Positions 8,626 to 17,328 of a DNA stretch of 64,000 nucleotides are shown here, piece by piece; position 1 is the stretch's first letter; each line of letters starts with the position of its first letter. The position numbers and the translations under genes were made by a program. The stretch is taken from contig JAFZVC010000007.1 of NCBI GenBank assembly GCA_017618015.1, positions 1 to 64,000 on the forward strand, in the 5' to 3' direction. Under the pieces are notes generated by a model. It searched no databases. It was not told the origin of the DNA and saw only the letters and a list, made by a program, of their open reading frames with translations. This DNA is from Spirochaetaceae bacterium (GTDB taxonomy: Bacteria > Spirochaetota > Spirochaetia > Treponematales > Treponemataceae).

Positions 8626-9828
8626 ATGAAAAACAAAAATCTCCTGATTTTATCCGTAGCCACTATCTTACTGATTCTTAACTCTTGTAGCTCAACAAAA
8701 ATCGTAGTCACGGACGAAATGAAAACCCAGTGGAACACAAACTACACTTACGTTTTTGTTCACGGTCTTTCCGGTTGGGGCCACTACGATTTTATGAATA
8801 ACTTCTTTCCGTACTGGGGAATGAAAAACGGCTCGCTGATGAAACAACTGCGCAAACAAGGTTTTGAATGCTACGACGCTTCTGTAGATCCACAAGGCAG
8901 CGCATGGGACAGAGCGTGCGAGCTTTATGCCCAGCTTACAGGAACTGTGACAGATTATGGCGCGGAACATTCCGCACGGTGCGGCCACGAGCGGTTCGGA
9001 CGCGATTTCTCCAAAAAACCGCTTATTCCCGAATGGGATGAAAACCACAAAATAAACTTGCTCGGCCATTCGTTCGGCGGTGTGACGGTAAGGCTACTCG
9101 CACATCTGATGGCAGAAGGATCAAAAGCAGAGCGAATCACCACGCCAGAAGAAGATCTTAGCCCGCTTTTCAAAGGCGGACACGCGGACTGGATTTACTC
9201 GATTACAGCATTAGCCGCACCGCACAACGGAACCTCAGCCTATCATGTTCCTGATCAAAGCACTGAGCCAAAGACATTCATGCATAAAATGATGGAAAAG
9301 ACAAACACGCCAAAAAAAGACGGTCGCGCCGACTATGACTATGCCAGTTTTGACATGCACATCCAGAACGCGGCGGAAATTAACAGATGGCTCTTAACAC
9401 TCGATTCAGTCTATTACTTTTCGTTCCCATGCTGTGCGACGCAGGAAGCTGAGGATGGAACACAGGAACCGATACAAGGCTTGATGGAAAAGCATTTTCA
9501 GCGGATATCGCGGAATATCGGCATTTACGAAGACACAACGTCCGACGGAATAACGCTGGGGAAAGAATGGCAGAGGAACGACGGGCTAGTGAACACGATT
9601 TCTGCCCGCGCACCTGATTATGCGCCGTCGGAAGTCTTTACGGAAACGGTGGCAGCTTCCGCGAACTTGTCCACGGCAAACTCGTCCGCGCCGCCGCTCA
9701 AAAAGGGCGTGTGGTACATTATGCCGGAGTTTACCGGCGACCACATGTCACTTCAGGGCGGACTTACGATAAAGACAGATATCACAGAGTTTTACATTAA
9801 TCACCTGGACATGATTAACAAGCTGTAA
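8626..9828 (+). CDS. Secreted lipase lipoprotein (alpha/beta hydrolase, family I.5-like)
   Basis: This is a 400-residue exported lipoprotein. A hydrophobic signal ends in the lipobox LNSC, with Cys21 as the lipidated residue. The hydrolase carries an HG oxyanion segment (VFVHGLSGWGHYDF), the nucleophile elbow GHSFGG with Ser149, Asp319 in NDGLV and His373 in GDHMS, a complete triad. The segment DYGAEHSARCGHERFG (110-125) is characteristic of the large staphylococcal and Geobacillus-type lipases. ATG 8626 is chosen for its AGGAG and signal peptide; the longer frame from 8578 would bury the signal. It likely releases fatty acids from host or dietary lipids at the cell surface. Confidence 0.9.
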   Translation: MKNKNLLILSVATILLILNSCSSTKIVVTDEMKTQWNTNYTYVFVHGLSGWGHYDFMNNFFPYWGMKNGSLMKQLRKQGFECYDASVDPQGSAWDRACELYAQLTGTVTDYGAEHSARCGHERFGRDFSKKPLIPEWDENHKINLLGHSFGGVTVRLLAHLMAEGSKAERITTPEEDLSPLFKGGHADWIYSITALAAPHNGTSAYHVPDQSTEPKTFMHKMMEKTNTPKKDGRADYDYASFDMHIQNAAEINRWLLTLDSVYYFSFPCCATQEAEDGTQEPIQGLMEKHFQRISRNIGIYEDTTSDGITLGKEWQRNDGLVNTISARAPDYAPSEVFTETVAASANLSTANSSAPPLKKGVWYIMPEFTGDHMSLQGGLTIKTDITEFYINHLDMINKL

Positions 9829-9881
9829 CGACAGCGCAGGGAAATAAGTCCGCGAGGAATCTGCGTTTACTAAGACTCTTC

Positions 9882-9987
9882 TTTAAGTGGATTGCGCAGC
9901 TGATGCTATGTTTATGAAAGTATTGACGAGCGACAGCGAGGAATCTACTTTCATAAACATAGTGTCGGCGAGAGCAATCCACTTAAA
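9882..9987. repeat. 106-bp near-perfect palindrome between convergent genes
   Basis: Two pairs of perfect arms are seen: TTTAAGTGGATTGC (9882-9895) with its complement at 9974-9987, and a 17-bp arm at 9906-9922 with its complement at 9946-9962. The loop reads TTGACGAGCGACAGCGAGGAATC-like sequence. There is no T-run, and the structure is far longer than an intrinsic terminator. It could fold as one long cruciform or RNA hairpin. Confidence 0.75.
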
Positions 9988-10020
9988 TGAAAAACTGTGA
10001 GTTATACGTGTATTCTCAGT

Positions 10021-11991
10021 TTATTTCCCGGCGCTGGACTTCTTGTAAAGAGACGCGTTTCCCGTTTTTTCGTCGGGGCGGCGCGGAATGCCTCTTGCGA
10101 ACTCCTTGCGCGGGGCGCGGCGTGAACCGCCTTTACCCGCACCACGTCCGCCAAACTCGCCTTTACCAAAGTCATCACGTCTGCCGCCGCGAGCACCTCT
10201 TTCACTTCTGTCGCCGGAACGCGCGCCGAAGCCACCTGAACGCCCGCCGAATCCACCACGGCTTCCGCCACGGGAACCGCCGTCGCGTTTTCCGCGCTCA
10301 CGCTTGCCGCCACCTTCTTTTGTGTCAACGTGTACATGAGGCAGCGACTTGTCGCGCGCGCATATGTCAAGAAGCTTTTTTCCGTGCGCAATAGGCAGGC
10401 TGAACAAAGAAAAGTTTTCGGTAATTTCAATGCGGTCTATATAGCGTTCCGGAACGCGGAGCAAGTCGCTCAAGAAAACTGAAAGCTCGCGCGCATTAAA
10501 GCCGTCGCGCCGACCAATCTGTATGTAAAGACGCATCTGGTCAGAAGCCTTTCCAGAGCGGTTAACTGAAATATTACCATAGCGCGAAGAATCAAGCTTT
10601 GTGCCAAAATAAAGCTGTACAAGCCGCGCGAGCATTTCTTCCGGGGCGGTTTCCGCGCAAAGCTCGCTTGTGAACGTTTTGAAATTCTCGGAAACATCAA
10701 CCGCGCCAGCCAGCTTTGCCTTAAGCTCGCCAAAAAGCCGTGCGCGTTTAACGGAAAGAACTTCCTCAACAGACGGAACAGGATCCTCCTGCAAAATGCC
10801 TTTCGTCGCCTTTTTCGCAACCTGCTTCAAATACTCGACTTTGCGGCGCTCCTCCGGTCTTACGAACGAATAAGCAAGTCCTTTCGCTCCGGCGCGTCCC
10901 GTGCGTCCTATGCGGTGAATATATGTCGCGCCATCATAAGGCAGCGCGTAATTTACAACGTGTGAAAGTCCCTCAATGTCGATACCGCGCGCAGCGACAT
11001 CAGTTGCGACAAGAATTCTCGTCTTTCCTGTGCGGAACCGTGCAAGAATCTTCTCGCGCTGAGTCTGCGGAATGTCTCCGTGAAGGGCTGCGACCTCGTA
11101 TCCGCGCTCGTCCAGCTGCTTAGAAACAGCGTCTGCATCAACCTTCGTCTGCGTAAATACAAGCCCGTAAAAATCAGGTGAAATATCGATAAGGCGCACA
11201 AGAGCCTCAATCTTCTCGCCCTCGCGCACAACCCAATAATGCTGCTCTGTAAGAAGCGGCTCCTCAGGCTTTGCCTCTTCTTCAACAACCTCGTACTCGC
11301 CCATGAACTTTGATGCAATTTTAAGGATTTCCGGTGGCATCGTCGCAGAAAAAAGCAGGATACGGCTGTCAGGGTTAGCCTCTCCAAAAATCTTCTCGAT
11401 ATCCTCAATAAAGCCCATATCGAGCATCTCGTCCGCTTCATCAAGGATAAAATAGCTTATCTTGTCGAGCTTAAGCGCACCGCGGTCAAGAAGATCCATG
11501 ACGCGTCCCGGCGTACCGACGACAATCTCAACGCCACGCTTCAAATCGCGGAGCTGGCTTGTAATAGACGCACCGCCGTAAACGGTCGTAAGACGCGGAT
11601 ATTTGCCTGTTGTGAAAGATTCAATCTCGCGGCAGACCTGCATTGCAAGCTCGCGAGTCGGCGTAAGAATAAGTGCCTGCGGGAAGCCGGCGTCAGAACG
11701 GATTCTCTGTACGAGCGGCAGACCGAAAGCCGCCGTTTTACCCGTACCGGTACGTGCCTTTGCGATGATATTCGCATCGCCGCCCAAAAGCCGCGGAATC
11801 GCCAGAATCTGGATTGGGGAAGGAGTCTCAAAACCTTTAGTCTCAACTGCCTTTAACGTGAGCTCATCGAGTCCCAAATCCTGGAACGAGATTTCATCGC
11901 TTTCTGAAATCTCATCATTTTCCGAAATCTCTTCGTTCATCGAGATTTCCTCATTCGAAATTTCTCCTGAAATTTCTTCATTCATATCCAT
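10021..11991 (-). CDS. DEAD-box RNA helicase with RGG-rich tail (DeaD/CsdA-like)
   Basis: An ATP-dependent RNA helicase for ribosome assembly or mRNA remodelling, 656 residues. An acidic N-terminal tract repeats the EIS triplet about six times (5-35). Motif I ARTGTGKT (79-86), motif Ia PTREL, the DEAD box (184-187), SAT (215-217) and HRIGRTGRAG (motif VI) are intact. A DbpA-type RNA-binding domain follows (GNISVNRSG through IDRIEITENFSLF), then a basic Arg/Gly-rich tail. ATG 11991 is chosen because GGAGG lies 9 nt upstream. That GGAGG can pair with an upstream CCTCCG, so translation may be structure-controlled. Upstream frame extension is not supported. Confidence 0.92.
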   Translation of the reverse strand: MDMNEEISGEISNEEISMNEEISENDEISESDEISFQDLGLDELTLKAVETKGFETPSPIQILAIPRLLGGDANIIAKARTGTGKTAAFGLPLVQRIRSDAGFPQALILTPTRELAMQVCREIESFTTGKYPRLTTVYGGASITSQLRDLKRGVEIVVGTPGRVMDLLDRGALKLDKISYFILDEADEMLDMGFIEDIEKIFGEANPDSRILLFSATMPPEILKIASKFMGEYEVVEEEAKPEEPLLTEQHYWVVREGEKIEALVRLIDISPDFYGLVFTQTKVDADAVSKQLDERGYEVAALHGDIPQTQREKILARFRTGKTRILVATDVAARGIDIEGLSHVVNYALPYDGATYIHRIGRTGRAGAKGLAYSFVRPEERRKVEYLKQVAKKATKGILQEDPVPSVEEVLSVKRARLFGELKAKLAGAVDVSENFKTFTSELCAETAPEEMLARLVQLYFGTKLDSSRYGNISVNRSGKASDQMRLYIQIGRRDGFNARELSVFLSDLLRVPERYIDRIEITENFSLFSLPIAHGKKLLDICARDKSLPHVHVDTKEGGGKRERGKRDGGSRGGSRGGFGGRSGGFGARSGDRSERGARGGRRDDFGKGEFGGRGAGKGGSRRAPRKEFARGIPRRPDEKTGNASLYKKSSAGK

Positions 11992-12392
11992 AAAATAAAA
12001 CCTCCGTACGTGTACTGACCACACCCGGAGGACTTCCCTTTCCGCGACCCTCAACCGATTTCGCGGATTCCTCTATTTTATGGCAACTGACACGTTTTTC
12101 GCCTTTTTGCGATATTTTCAACAACATAACAAAATACCGCAATTATTGCAATAGATAGGTAAAATATTATGGCGCGAGGTGACGGGCGACAATTCGCGCC
12201 TCGCACAAAGTGCTCGTTGCGACTCACCGCCCTCCCCAGTTTTCCGGTGTTCCGGGGATATCTTGTTACAACTGCGCTCATGGACGAGCGTAAAAACTGG
12301 GAGTTTGTCGAATATACGACAAACTCGATAAGTTCGAGCGCAAGGACGCGCTCGAACGACTCTCTCCACCCCGGCGCGTACAAACTTGTGGA
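11992..12392. other. Helicase leader and hairpin-rich spacer
   Basis: The right part (12301-12357) holds two strong hairpins just downstream of the BspA-like lipoprotein gene: a 10-bp stem GAGTTTGTCG/CGACAAACTC and a 9-bp stem GTTCGAGCG/CGCTCGAAC. They may act together as a transcription end or as intergenic repeats. The rest is AT-rich helicase leader. No gene is seen. Confidence 0.45.
12001..12031 (-). promoter_or_regulatory. Hairpin masking the helicase Shine-Dalgarno
   Basis: In the minus-strand mRNA, CCTCCG (12031-12026) can pair with CGGAGG (12006-12001), the Shine-Dalgarno of the helicase gene, with inner GTGT/ACAC pairing. Folding would block ribosome entry. Confidence 0.45.
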
Positions 12393-13370
12393 TTATTGTG
12401 CGGTGTAGTCCTGGACTGTCCAGCCAGTCGGGATACCGGAAACACTATTTGTTGTCCAGTCATCCATTGAAGCCGCTTTTTTGAACGTACCTGTTGCAGC
12501 GACACCATCCAACCAGTCAGTCGTACAAGTGGTTGCAAAAAAATCCGTTGCCAAACAAGTTACAGAATTCAAACTCGAGCAACCATTGAACATGTTGGAA
12601 TAGCAACCAGCTACCAACTCCGTCGCTGGCAGCGTCGGCGCAATCGTCAGTCCTGTGCAGCCTCGGAACATGCTGTCATAGCAAGCATCCCACATCGACG
12701 TCGCTGGCAGCTCCGGCGCGTTCGTCAGCCCTGTACAGCCTCGAAACATGCTGGCATAGCACCACTCCTCCAGTGTCTCCGCAGGCAGTGCCGGAGCGCT
12801 CGTCAGCCCTGTGCAGCCATTGAACATGTTTTCATAGCAAAAATATGTCAACGTAGTCGCTGGAAGTACAAGTGCCTTTTGCGCATGGTTTTTAATATGA
12901 GTGTTTCCAGAGAATAATTCTTCGAACGCATAGTCCATTGTATCAGGAATAGTTACATCGGTTTTAAAGTTTATTGAGCTCAAAAGGCTCATAACATTAC
13001 CGTAAACATAGCAGTCGGCGGAGCATTCAATTTTAAGGTACGTAGGATAAGTATTCTCAGAGCCGTCCGCATAAAACGCAACTTTGTCGCCAGCGGCAAC
13101 AGCAATTGTGTTCGCACTTGCAGTTACACTCACAAAATCGCCGCCGTTTTTCTTGTACTTAAGCGTAGACCACGGATTTGTCAGCGTAATCGTACCAGCT
13201 GCAATAGCCTCAAGCGTCAGCGGCGTTTCCCGCGCCACGAACAGTGGTTCAGCCGGCGTTGGTGTTGGTGTTTGTGTTGGCGTACCACCTGCATTATCGC
13301 CGCATCCAGTTATGCAAAAAATCATCAAAACTGCCGCAAGCAAGACAGCTGCCTTAGAAATATTCTTCAT
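12393..13370 (-). CDS. Surface lipoprotein with BspA-like cysteine repeats
   Basis: A 325-residue exported lipoprotein. A signal peptide ends in the lipobox ITGC (Cys near 23), followed by a Thr-Pro linker (QTPTPTPAEP). The C-terminal half holds about four tandem 24-residue repeats of the form CYxxMFxGCTGLTxAPxLPAT, a leucine-rich-repeat variant of the kind found in Treponema and Bacteroides surface proteins. An incomplete last repeat leads into TGTFKKAASMDDWTT, which recurs as a cap in such proteins. The start ATG has GGAGG upstream. A role in adhesion or ligand binding is an inference from the family. It is monocistronic, downstream of nothing on its strand. Confidence 0.8.
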   Translation of the reverse strand: MKNISKAAVLLAAVLMIFCITGCGDNAGGTPTQTPTPTPAEPLFVARETPLTLEAIAAGTITLTNPWSTLKYKKNGGDFVSVTASANTIAVAAGDKVAFYADGSENTYPTYLKIECSADCYVYGNVMSLLSSINFKTDVTIPDTMDYAFEELFSGNTHIKNHAQKALVLPATTLTYFCYENMFNGCTGLTSAPALPAETLEEWCYASMFRGCTGLTNAPELPATSMWDACYDSMFRGCTGLTIAPTLPATELVAGCYSNMFNGCSSLNSVTCLATDFFATTCTTDWLDGVAATGTFKKAASMDDWTTNSVSGIPTGWTVQDYTAQ

Positions 13371-13472
13371 TACTCTTACCTCCGAATACTTTGAAAAATA
13401 TAAAACTACTATAGCGCATCATCGTCTTGTTGTCTAATTGTTCAGCCGGTTTTAAAAAAATCCTAAAACATA

Positions 13473-13501
13473 TTGACACTTTTTTTCCATTCGGCTATAT
13501 T
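13473..13501 (+). promoter_or_regulatory. Promoter of the tRNA-Leu/tRNA-Gly unit
   Basis: Perfect TTGACA (13473-13478), a 17-nt spacer and TATATT (13496-13501) lie 14 nt before tRNA-Leu. Confidence 0.7.
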
Positions 13502-13515
13502 CACTATGTCCAAGG

Positions 13516-13596
13516 GCGAGAGTGGTGAAATTGGCAGACACGCTAGACTTAGGATCTAGTGCCCAAGGCGTGAGGGTTCAAATCCCTTCTCTCGCA
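13516..13596 (+). tRNA. tRNA-Leu (anticodon TAG)
   Basis: An 81-nt cloverleaf with acceptor GCGAGAG paired to CTCTCGC, discriminator A, a D arm with GGTGAAATTGGCAGAC, anticodon stem CTAGA/TCTAG with loop CTTAGGA (anticodon TAG), a long class II variable arm and a GGTTCAAATCC T arm. CCA is not encoded. Confidence 0.95.
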
Positions 13597-13664
13597 TAGC
13601 TTTTATGCCGTGCGAAATAGCAGCTTTGCTGATAGTATACGGATTGTCATTCGTATAAGTTCTT

Positions 13665-13736
13665 GCGGGAATAGCTCAGTGGTAGAGCGCCACCTTGCCA
13701 AGGTGGATGTCGCGGGTCCGACTCCCGTTTCCCGCT
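13665..13736 (+). tRNA. tRNA-Gly (anticodon GCC)
   Basis: A 72-nt cloverleaf with acceptor GCGGGAA/TTCCCGC, anticodon stem CCACC/GGTGG and loop TTGCCAA (anticodon GCC). The T loop reads TCCGACT, with C where almost all elongator tRNAs have T (pseudouridine) at position 55. CCA is not encoded. Confidence 0.92.
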
Positions 13737-13743
13737 CTAGGCG

Positions 13744-13779
13744 AAAGCGATTCGGAGAAATCTGAATCGCTTTTTTTTT
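13744..13779 (+). terminator. Rho-independent terminator after the tRNA pair
   Basis: A 10-bp stem AAAGCGATTC/GAATCGCTTT with a 10-nt loop runs into a T-run of nine. Confidence 0.9.
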
Positions 13780-13813
13780 CACCTGCATTTTTTACACGAA
13801 AGGAAAACCCACC

Positions 13814-15187
13814 GTGAAAGTAACTAAGAAAATCGAAAAGCTTGAGAATTCCGCTGTAAAACTTACCGTAACAGTTGGAAAAGAAGATGTTGACGCACAG
13901 TACAAAGATACTGTTGCAAAATGCGTCAAGAATTTGCAGATTCCCGGATTCCGCAAGGGAAAGGTACCGGCTTCTATTCTTGAGCAGAAATACGGTGAAG
14001 CCCTCCGCGCAGACGCAGCTTCAGAACTGATTGAGAAAGCACTGGAAACAGTCTTTGCAGAGTATGACGAGAAAAAGTCAGACAACCGCCCGCTTCCTTA
14101 TGCACAGCCAGCAATCGACAAGGTTCCGGAACTCAAAGTTGGCGAAGATCTTAAATTCGCCGTTACATACGATGTGTTCCCAAAAGTTTCCGTAACAGAC
14201 CTTACCGGCATAGAAATCAAAGAGCCGCAGGTTAAGCTTTCTGACGCAGACCTTAAGGACGAGCTTGAGGCTATCCGCGAGCGCAACGCGATGGTTATCG
14301 ACAGAAAAGACAACGAACCGGCTGCAAAGGACGACATTGTTACAGTCAACTACGTAGAACTCGATGACAAAGGCGCAGAGATTGAAGGCTCAAAGCGTCA
14401 GGACTTTGTTTTCACAATCGGAACAGAGCAGAACATCTACAAGTTCGACAACGAAATTATCGGCATGAAGAAAAATGAGACAAAAGACATTGAGAAAGTT
14501 TATGCCGAAGACTTTGCGGACAAAGATCTTGCCGGAAAGACAAAGAAAATCCGCGTAACAGTTACTGCTATCAAGATTCGCGACCTTCCTGCACTTGACG
14601 ACGAGCTTGCACAGGACGTAAACGAGAAGTACAAGACACTCGACGACATGAAGGCAGATATCAAGAAGAACATGGAATCCGCTCTTCAGAACAAGCTTAA
14701 GGAAATCAAATCAAACGAGCTCATTGAAAAGCTTATCGAGAAATATCCTTTCGATCTGCCTAAATCAATGCTCGACGCGGAGCTCAACCACCGCTGGAAC
14801 ATGATTGCACAGCAGTTCCAGACAACAACAGAGCAGCTTGAGAAGATGATTACAGCATCCGGTCAGAAAAAAGAGGATATGATTACTCAGTGGACCGGTG
14901 ACGCAGCAAAGATGCTCAAAGGCCGCATCATCGTAGAAAGCCTGCTTAAAGACAGAAACATTTCCGTAACACCAGAAGAAATCGAGGCTGAGTACACCAA
15001 GATTGCAGAAGGTGCAGGAACAACTGTTGAAGAAGTTAAAAAGCACTATGCGGATGCCACTAAAAAAGAGTATCTTATTGATGATGCGAAAGAGCAGAAG
15101 CTTTACACACAGCTTTTCAGCGAGATAAAAGTTTCTAAGGGCGAAAAACTTACCTTTAAGGAACTTTTCAACGGAAAGGCTGAGTAA
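13814..15187 (+). CDS. tig: Trigger factor, ribosome-associated chaperone and PPIase
   Basis: Trigger factor binds the ribosome exit tunnel, folds nascent chains and catalyses proline isomerisation. The 457-residue chain has the ribosome-binding N domain (with FRKGKVP near 47-53, the loop contacting protein L23), the FKBP-like PPIase domain around 150-240 (VTVNYVELDDKG through FTIGTEQNIYKFDNEIIGM) and the helical C-terminal chaperone domain. The start is GTG at 13814, with AGGAAA upstream, giving the usual MKVTKKIEKLEN opening. It heads the tig-clpP-clpX cluster, the common bacterial order, coupling folding with degradation. Confidence 0.95.
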   Translation: MKVTKKIEKLENSAVKLTVTVGKEDVDAQYKDTVAKCVKNLQIPGFRKGKVPASILEQKYGEALRADAASELIEKALETVFAEYDEKKSDNRPLPYAQPAIDKVPELKVGEDLKFAVTYDVFPKVSVTDLTGIEIKEPQVKLSDADLKDELEAIRERNAMVIDRKDNEPAAKDDIVTVNYVELDDKGAEIEGSKRQDFVFTIGTEQNIYKFDNEIIGMKKNETKDIEKVYAEDFADKDLAGKTKKIRVTVTAIKIRDLPALDDELAQDVNEKYKTLDDMKADIKKNMESALQNKLKEIKSNELIEKLIEKYPFDLPKSMLDAELNHRWNMIAQQFQTTTEQLEKMITASGQKKEDMITQWTGDAAKMLKGRIIVESLLKDRNISVTPEEIEAEYTKIAEGAGTTVEEVKKHYADATKKEYLIDDAKEQKLYTQLFSEIKVSKGEKLTFKELFNGKAE

Positions 15188-15246
15188 GTCATAACAAATA
15201 CGGCGGTCAAGGCTTGCCGAACAAAAGTTTGTTACAAGCGTGATAT

Positions 15247-15320
15247 GCGGATTATCCGCCACGCGCCGCAATTAAACAGAGAGAACCCCGATGATTGCCC
15301 TAAAAATGCAGCGTCGGGGT
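15247..15320. other. Hairpins in the tig-clpP spacer
   Basis: The perfect inverted repeat GCGGATTATCCGC (15247-15259) and a 7-bp stem ACCCCGA/TCGGGGT (15285-15291, 15314-15320) lie between tig and clpP. There is no T-run, so processing or attenuation is more likely than full termination. Confidence 0.4.
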
Positions 15321-15358
15321 CGCTTCATCTGATAAAGAACAGTAAGGAGAAGAAAGTT

Positions 15359-15976
15359 ATGGACCCAAAGATGAATAATCTTGTTCCCTATGTCATTGAG
15401 CAGACAGGAAACGGAGAAAGATCTTACGATATTTATTCAAGACTTTTAAAAGACAGGATTATTTTTGTTGACGGCGAGATAAATGATATGACAGCCGACC
15501 TTGTTGTTGCCCAGATTCTTTTCCTTGAGTCACAGAATCCAGAAAAAGACATAAGTATCTATATAAACAGCCCCGGCGGTTCTGTTACGGCAGGACTTGC
15601 CATTTACGACACGATGCAGTATATCCGCTGCGAAGTGCAGACAATCTGCATCGGACAGGCAGCGAGCATGGGCGCGTTCCTTCTTGCGGGCGGTTCTGCT
15701 GGCAAGCGTTTCGCACTGCCTTCTTCACGCATAATGATTCATCAGCCGTGGGGCGGCTCAGGCGGTCAGGCGAGCGATATCCTTATACAGACAAAAGAGA
15801 TATTAAGGCTCAAAAAACTTACTGCGGACAGGTTCGCGTTCCACACTGGTAAACCAGTTGAAAAACTTTTAGAGGATATGGAAAGAGATTTCTATATGAC
15901 ACCAGAAGATGCACTTGAATACGGCATTATAGACAGCATAATGCCACGGAGGAAAAATGGCTTTTCTGTCAAATAA
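15359..15976 (+). CDS. clpP: ATP-dependent Clp protease proteolytic subunit
   Basis: The serine peptidase of the ClpXP complex, forming the tetradecameric chamber that degrades substrates fed by ClpX. The catalytic triad is visible: Ser103 in QAASMGA, His128 in MIHQP and Asp177. The 205-residue length is standard. The ATG at 15359 is preferred over an upstream start at 15245 because AAGGAGA precedes it and the extra N-terminal residues are not ClpP-like. Its end overlaps clpX by 20 nt, so the two subunits are translationally coupled. Confidence 0.96.
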   Translation: MDPKMNNLVPYVIEQTGNGERSYDIYSRLLKDRIIFVDGEINDMTADLVVAQILFLESQNPEKDISIYINSPGGSVTAGLAIYDTMQYIRCEVQTICIGQAASMGAFLLAGGSAGKRFALPSSRIMIHQPWGGSGGQASDILIQTKEILRLKKLTADRFAFHTGKPVEKLLEDMERDFYMTPEDALEYGIIDSIMPRRKNGFSVK

Positions 15977-17207
15977 AGATATTCCAAGATGTTCATTCTG
16001 TAACCATACTCTTGATGACGGCAGGGATTTTGTTCCAGGACCTCCGGGAATATATATTTGCGAGCGTTGCGCCGCGATTGTAGACGAGGAGCTTTCACGC
16101 CATGAAGGCGACGTACGTCCCATCAATCTGGAAGATATTCCAACCCCGCGTGAGTTCAAGGAATTCCTTGACCAGTACGTAATTGGACAGGACTACGCCA
16201 AAAAAGTTCTTTCCGTTTCTGTATACAACCACTACAAACGCCTTACGCAGACAATGACGGACGATTCCGATGTTCAGATAGAAAAGTCGAATATTCTGCT
16301 TATTGGTCCGACCGGTTCAGGAAAGACATACCTTGCAAAGACGCTCGCTAAAAAACTGAACGTCCCGTTCGCTATTGCAGACGCAACAACGCTTACAGAA
16401 GCCGGTTACGTTGGTGAGGATGTCGAGAACGTTCTGCTCAAGCTTATAAACGCCGCTGACGGCAATATCGCTGCGGCGGAACGCGGAATTATCTTTATCG
16501 ATGAAATCGACAAGATTGCCCGCAAGTCCGAGAACACGTCAATTACGCGCGATGTTTCCGGCGAGGGCGTTCAGCAGGCTCTTCTTAAGATTATTGAGGG
16601 AACAAAAGCAAGCGTTCCGCCGCAGGGAGGACGCAAGCACCCTAACCAGGAAATGCTCGAAATAGACACGACGAACATTCTGTTTATTTGCGGCGGCGCG
16701 TTCGTAGGACTCGATAAAGTCATTGAATCCCGTATCCACGAGAACACGCTCGGATTCGGCGCGACAATCCAGACAATGACAGAAGAGGAGCGTACAGAGC
16801 TTCTTAATCAGGTTATTCCTGACGACCTCGTTAAGTTCGGACTTATCCCAGAGCTTATCGGTCGTATGCCGATTTCTGTTGCTTTGAAGGAGCTTTCGCG
16901 CGACGACCTTCGCCGAATCCTTACAGAGCCTAAAAACGCAATCACAAAGCAGTTTATCGCTTCTTTCAAGATGGACAACGTGGACCTTGAGTTTACAGAA
17001 GATTCTATCGAGGCGATTGCGGACACAGCCATTAAGCGCAAGACAGGCGCGCGCGGACTGCGCTCAATCGTAGAGAAGCTGCTTATAGACACGATGTTCG
17101 ACGCGCCGTCGCTTGACGGACACAAGAAGCTAGTAATTACGAAGGACATTGTGGAGCAGAAAGCGGAAGCCGTTATAGAAACGGATACAAAGCAGATTTC
17201 AGCCTAG
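15957..17207 (+). CDS. clpX: ATP-dependent Clp protease ATP-binding subunit ClpX
   Basis: A AAA+ unfoldase that recognises, unfolds and threads substrates into ClpP. The N-terminal C4 zinc-binding domain has Cys12, Cys15, Cys35 and Cys38. Walker A GPTGSGKT (117-124), the pore loop GYVGED, Walker B IIFIDEID and the sensor-2 arginine in TGARGLRS are intact. LGF in ENTLGFGAT fits the tripeptide loop that docks into ClpP. The gene starts within clpP behind GGAGG and is 416 residues, the usual size. A strong terminator follows. Confidence 0.97.
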   Translation: MAFLSNKDIPRCSFCNHTLDDGRDFVPGPPGIYICERCAAIVDEELSRHEGDVRPINLEDIPTPREFKEFLDQYVIGQDYAKKVLSVSVYNHYKRLTQTMTDDSDVQIEKSNILLIGPTGSGKTYLAKTLAKKLNVPFAIADATTLTEAGYVGEDVENVLLKLINAADGNIAAAERGIIFIDEIDKIARKSENTSITRDVSGEGVQQALLKIIEGTKASVPPQGGRKHPNQEMLEIDTTNILFICGGAFVGLDKVIESRIHENTLGFGATIQTMTEEERTELLNQVIPDDLVKFGLIPELIGRMPISVALKELSRDDLRRILTEPKNAITKQFIASFKMDNVDLEFTEDSIEAIADTAIKRKTGARGLRSIVEKLLIDTMFDAPSLDGHKKLVITKDIVEQKAEAVIETDTKQISA

Positions 17208-17219
17208 CGCGAAGTTTTC

Positions 17220-17250
17220 AAAAGCACCTCTGAACGGGGTGCTTTTTTTT
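17220..17250 (+). terminator. Rho-independent terminator of the tig-clpP-clpX cluster
   Basis: An 8-bp stem AAAGCACC/GGTGCTTT with a nine-nucleotide loop is followed by T8 and lies 13 nt after the clpX stop. Confidence 0.9.
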
Positions 17251-17252
17251 CA

Positions 17253-17286
17253 TTGACGCTTGATAATTGTTAGCAAGCGTCAAAAA
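17253..17286. repeat. Second hairpin downstream of clpX
   Basis: A 10-bp perfect stem TTGACGCTTG/CAAGCGTCAA around an 11-nt loop follows the terminator directly. It may serve as a backup or opposing terminator in this convergent spacer. Confidence 0.6.
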
Positions 17287-17328
17287 GGTTGAGTCAAGGC
17301 CTTGAGCGTAGCGTGCCTTGACCAACCT
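17286..17328. repeat. REP-like hairpin, copy 2 (GTCAAGGC / GCCTTGAC)
   Basis: GTCAAGGC (17293-17300) and GCCTTGAC (17315-17322) form the same stem as at 3135-3164 with a 14-nt loop differing at three positions; here the stem is extended by AGGTTG/CAACCT outside. It overlaps the stop of the glycosyltransferase gene. Confidence 0.65.

Noticed and set aside
9987-10394. Plus-strand ORFs opposite the RGG tail of the helicase
   Set aside because: High Arg/Cys/His and Pro content is the expected reverse reading of Gly/Arg-rich codons; no support as genes.
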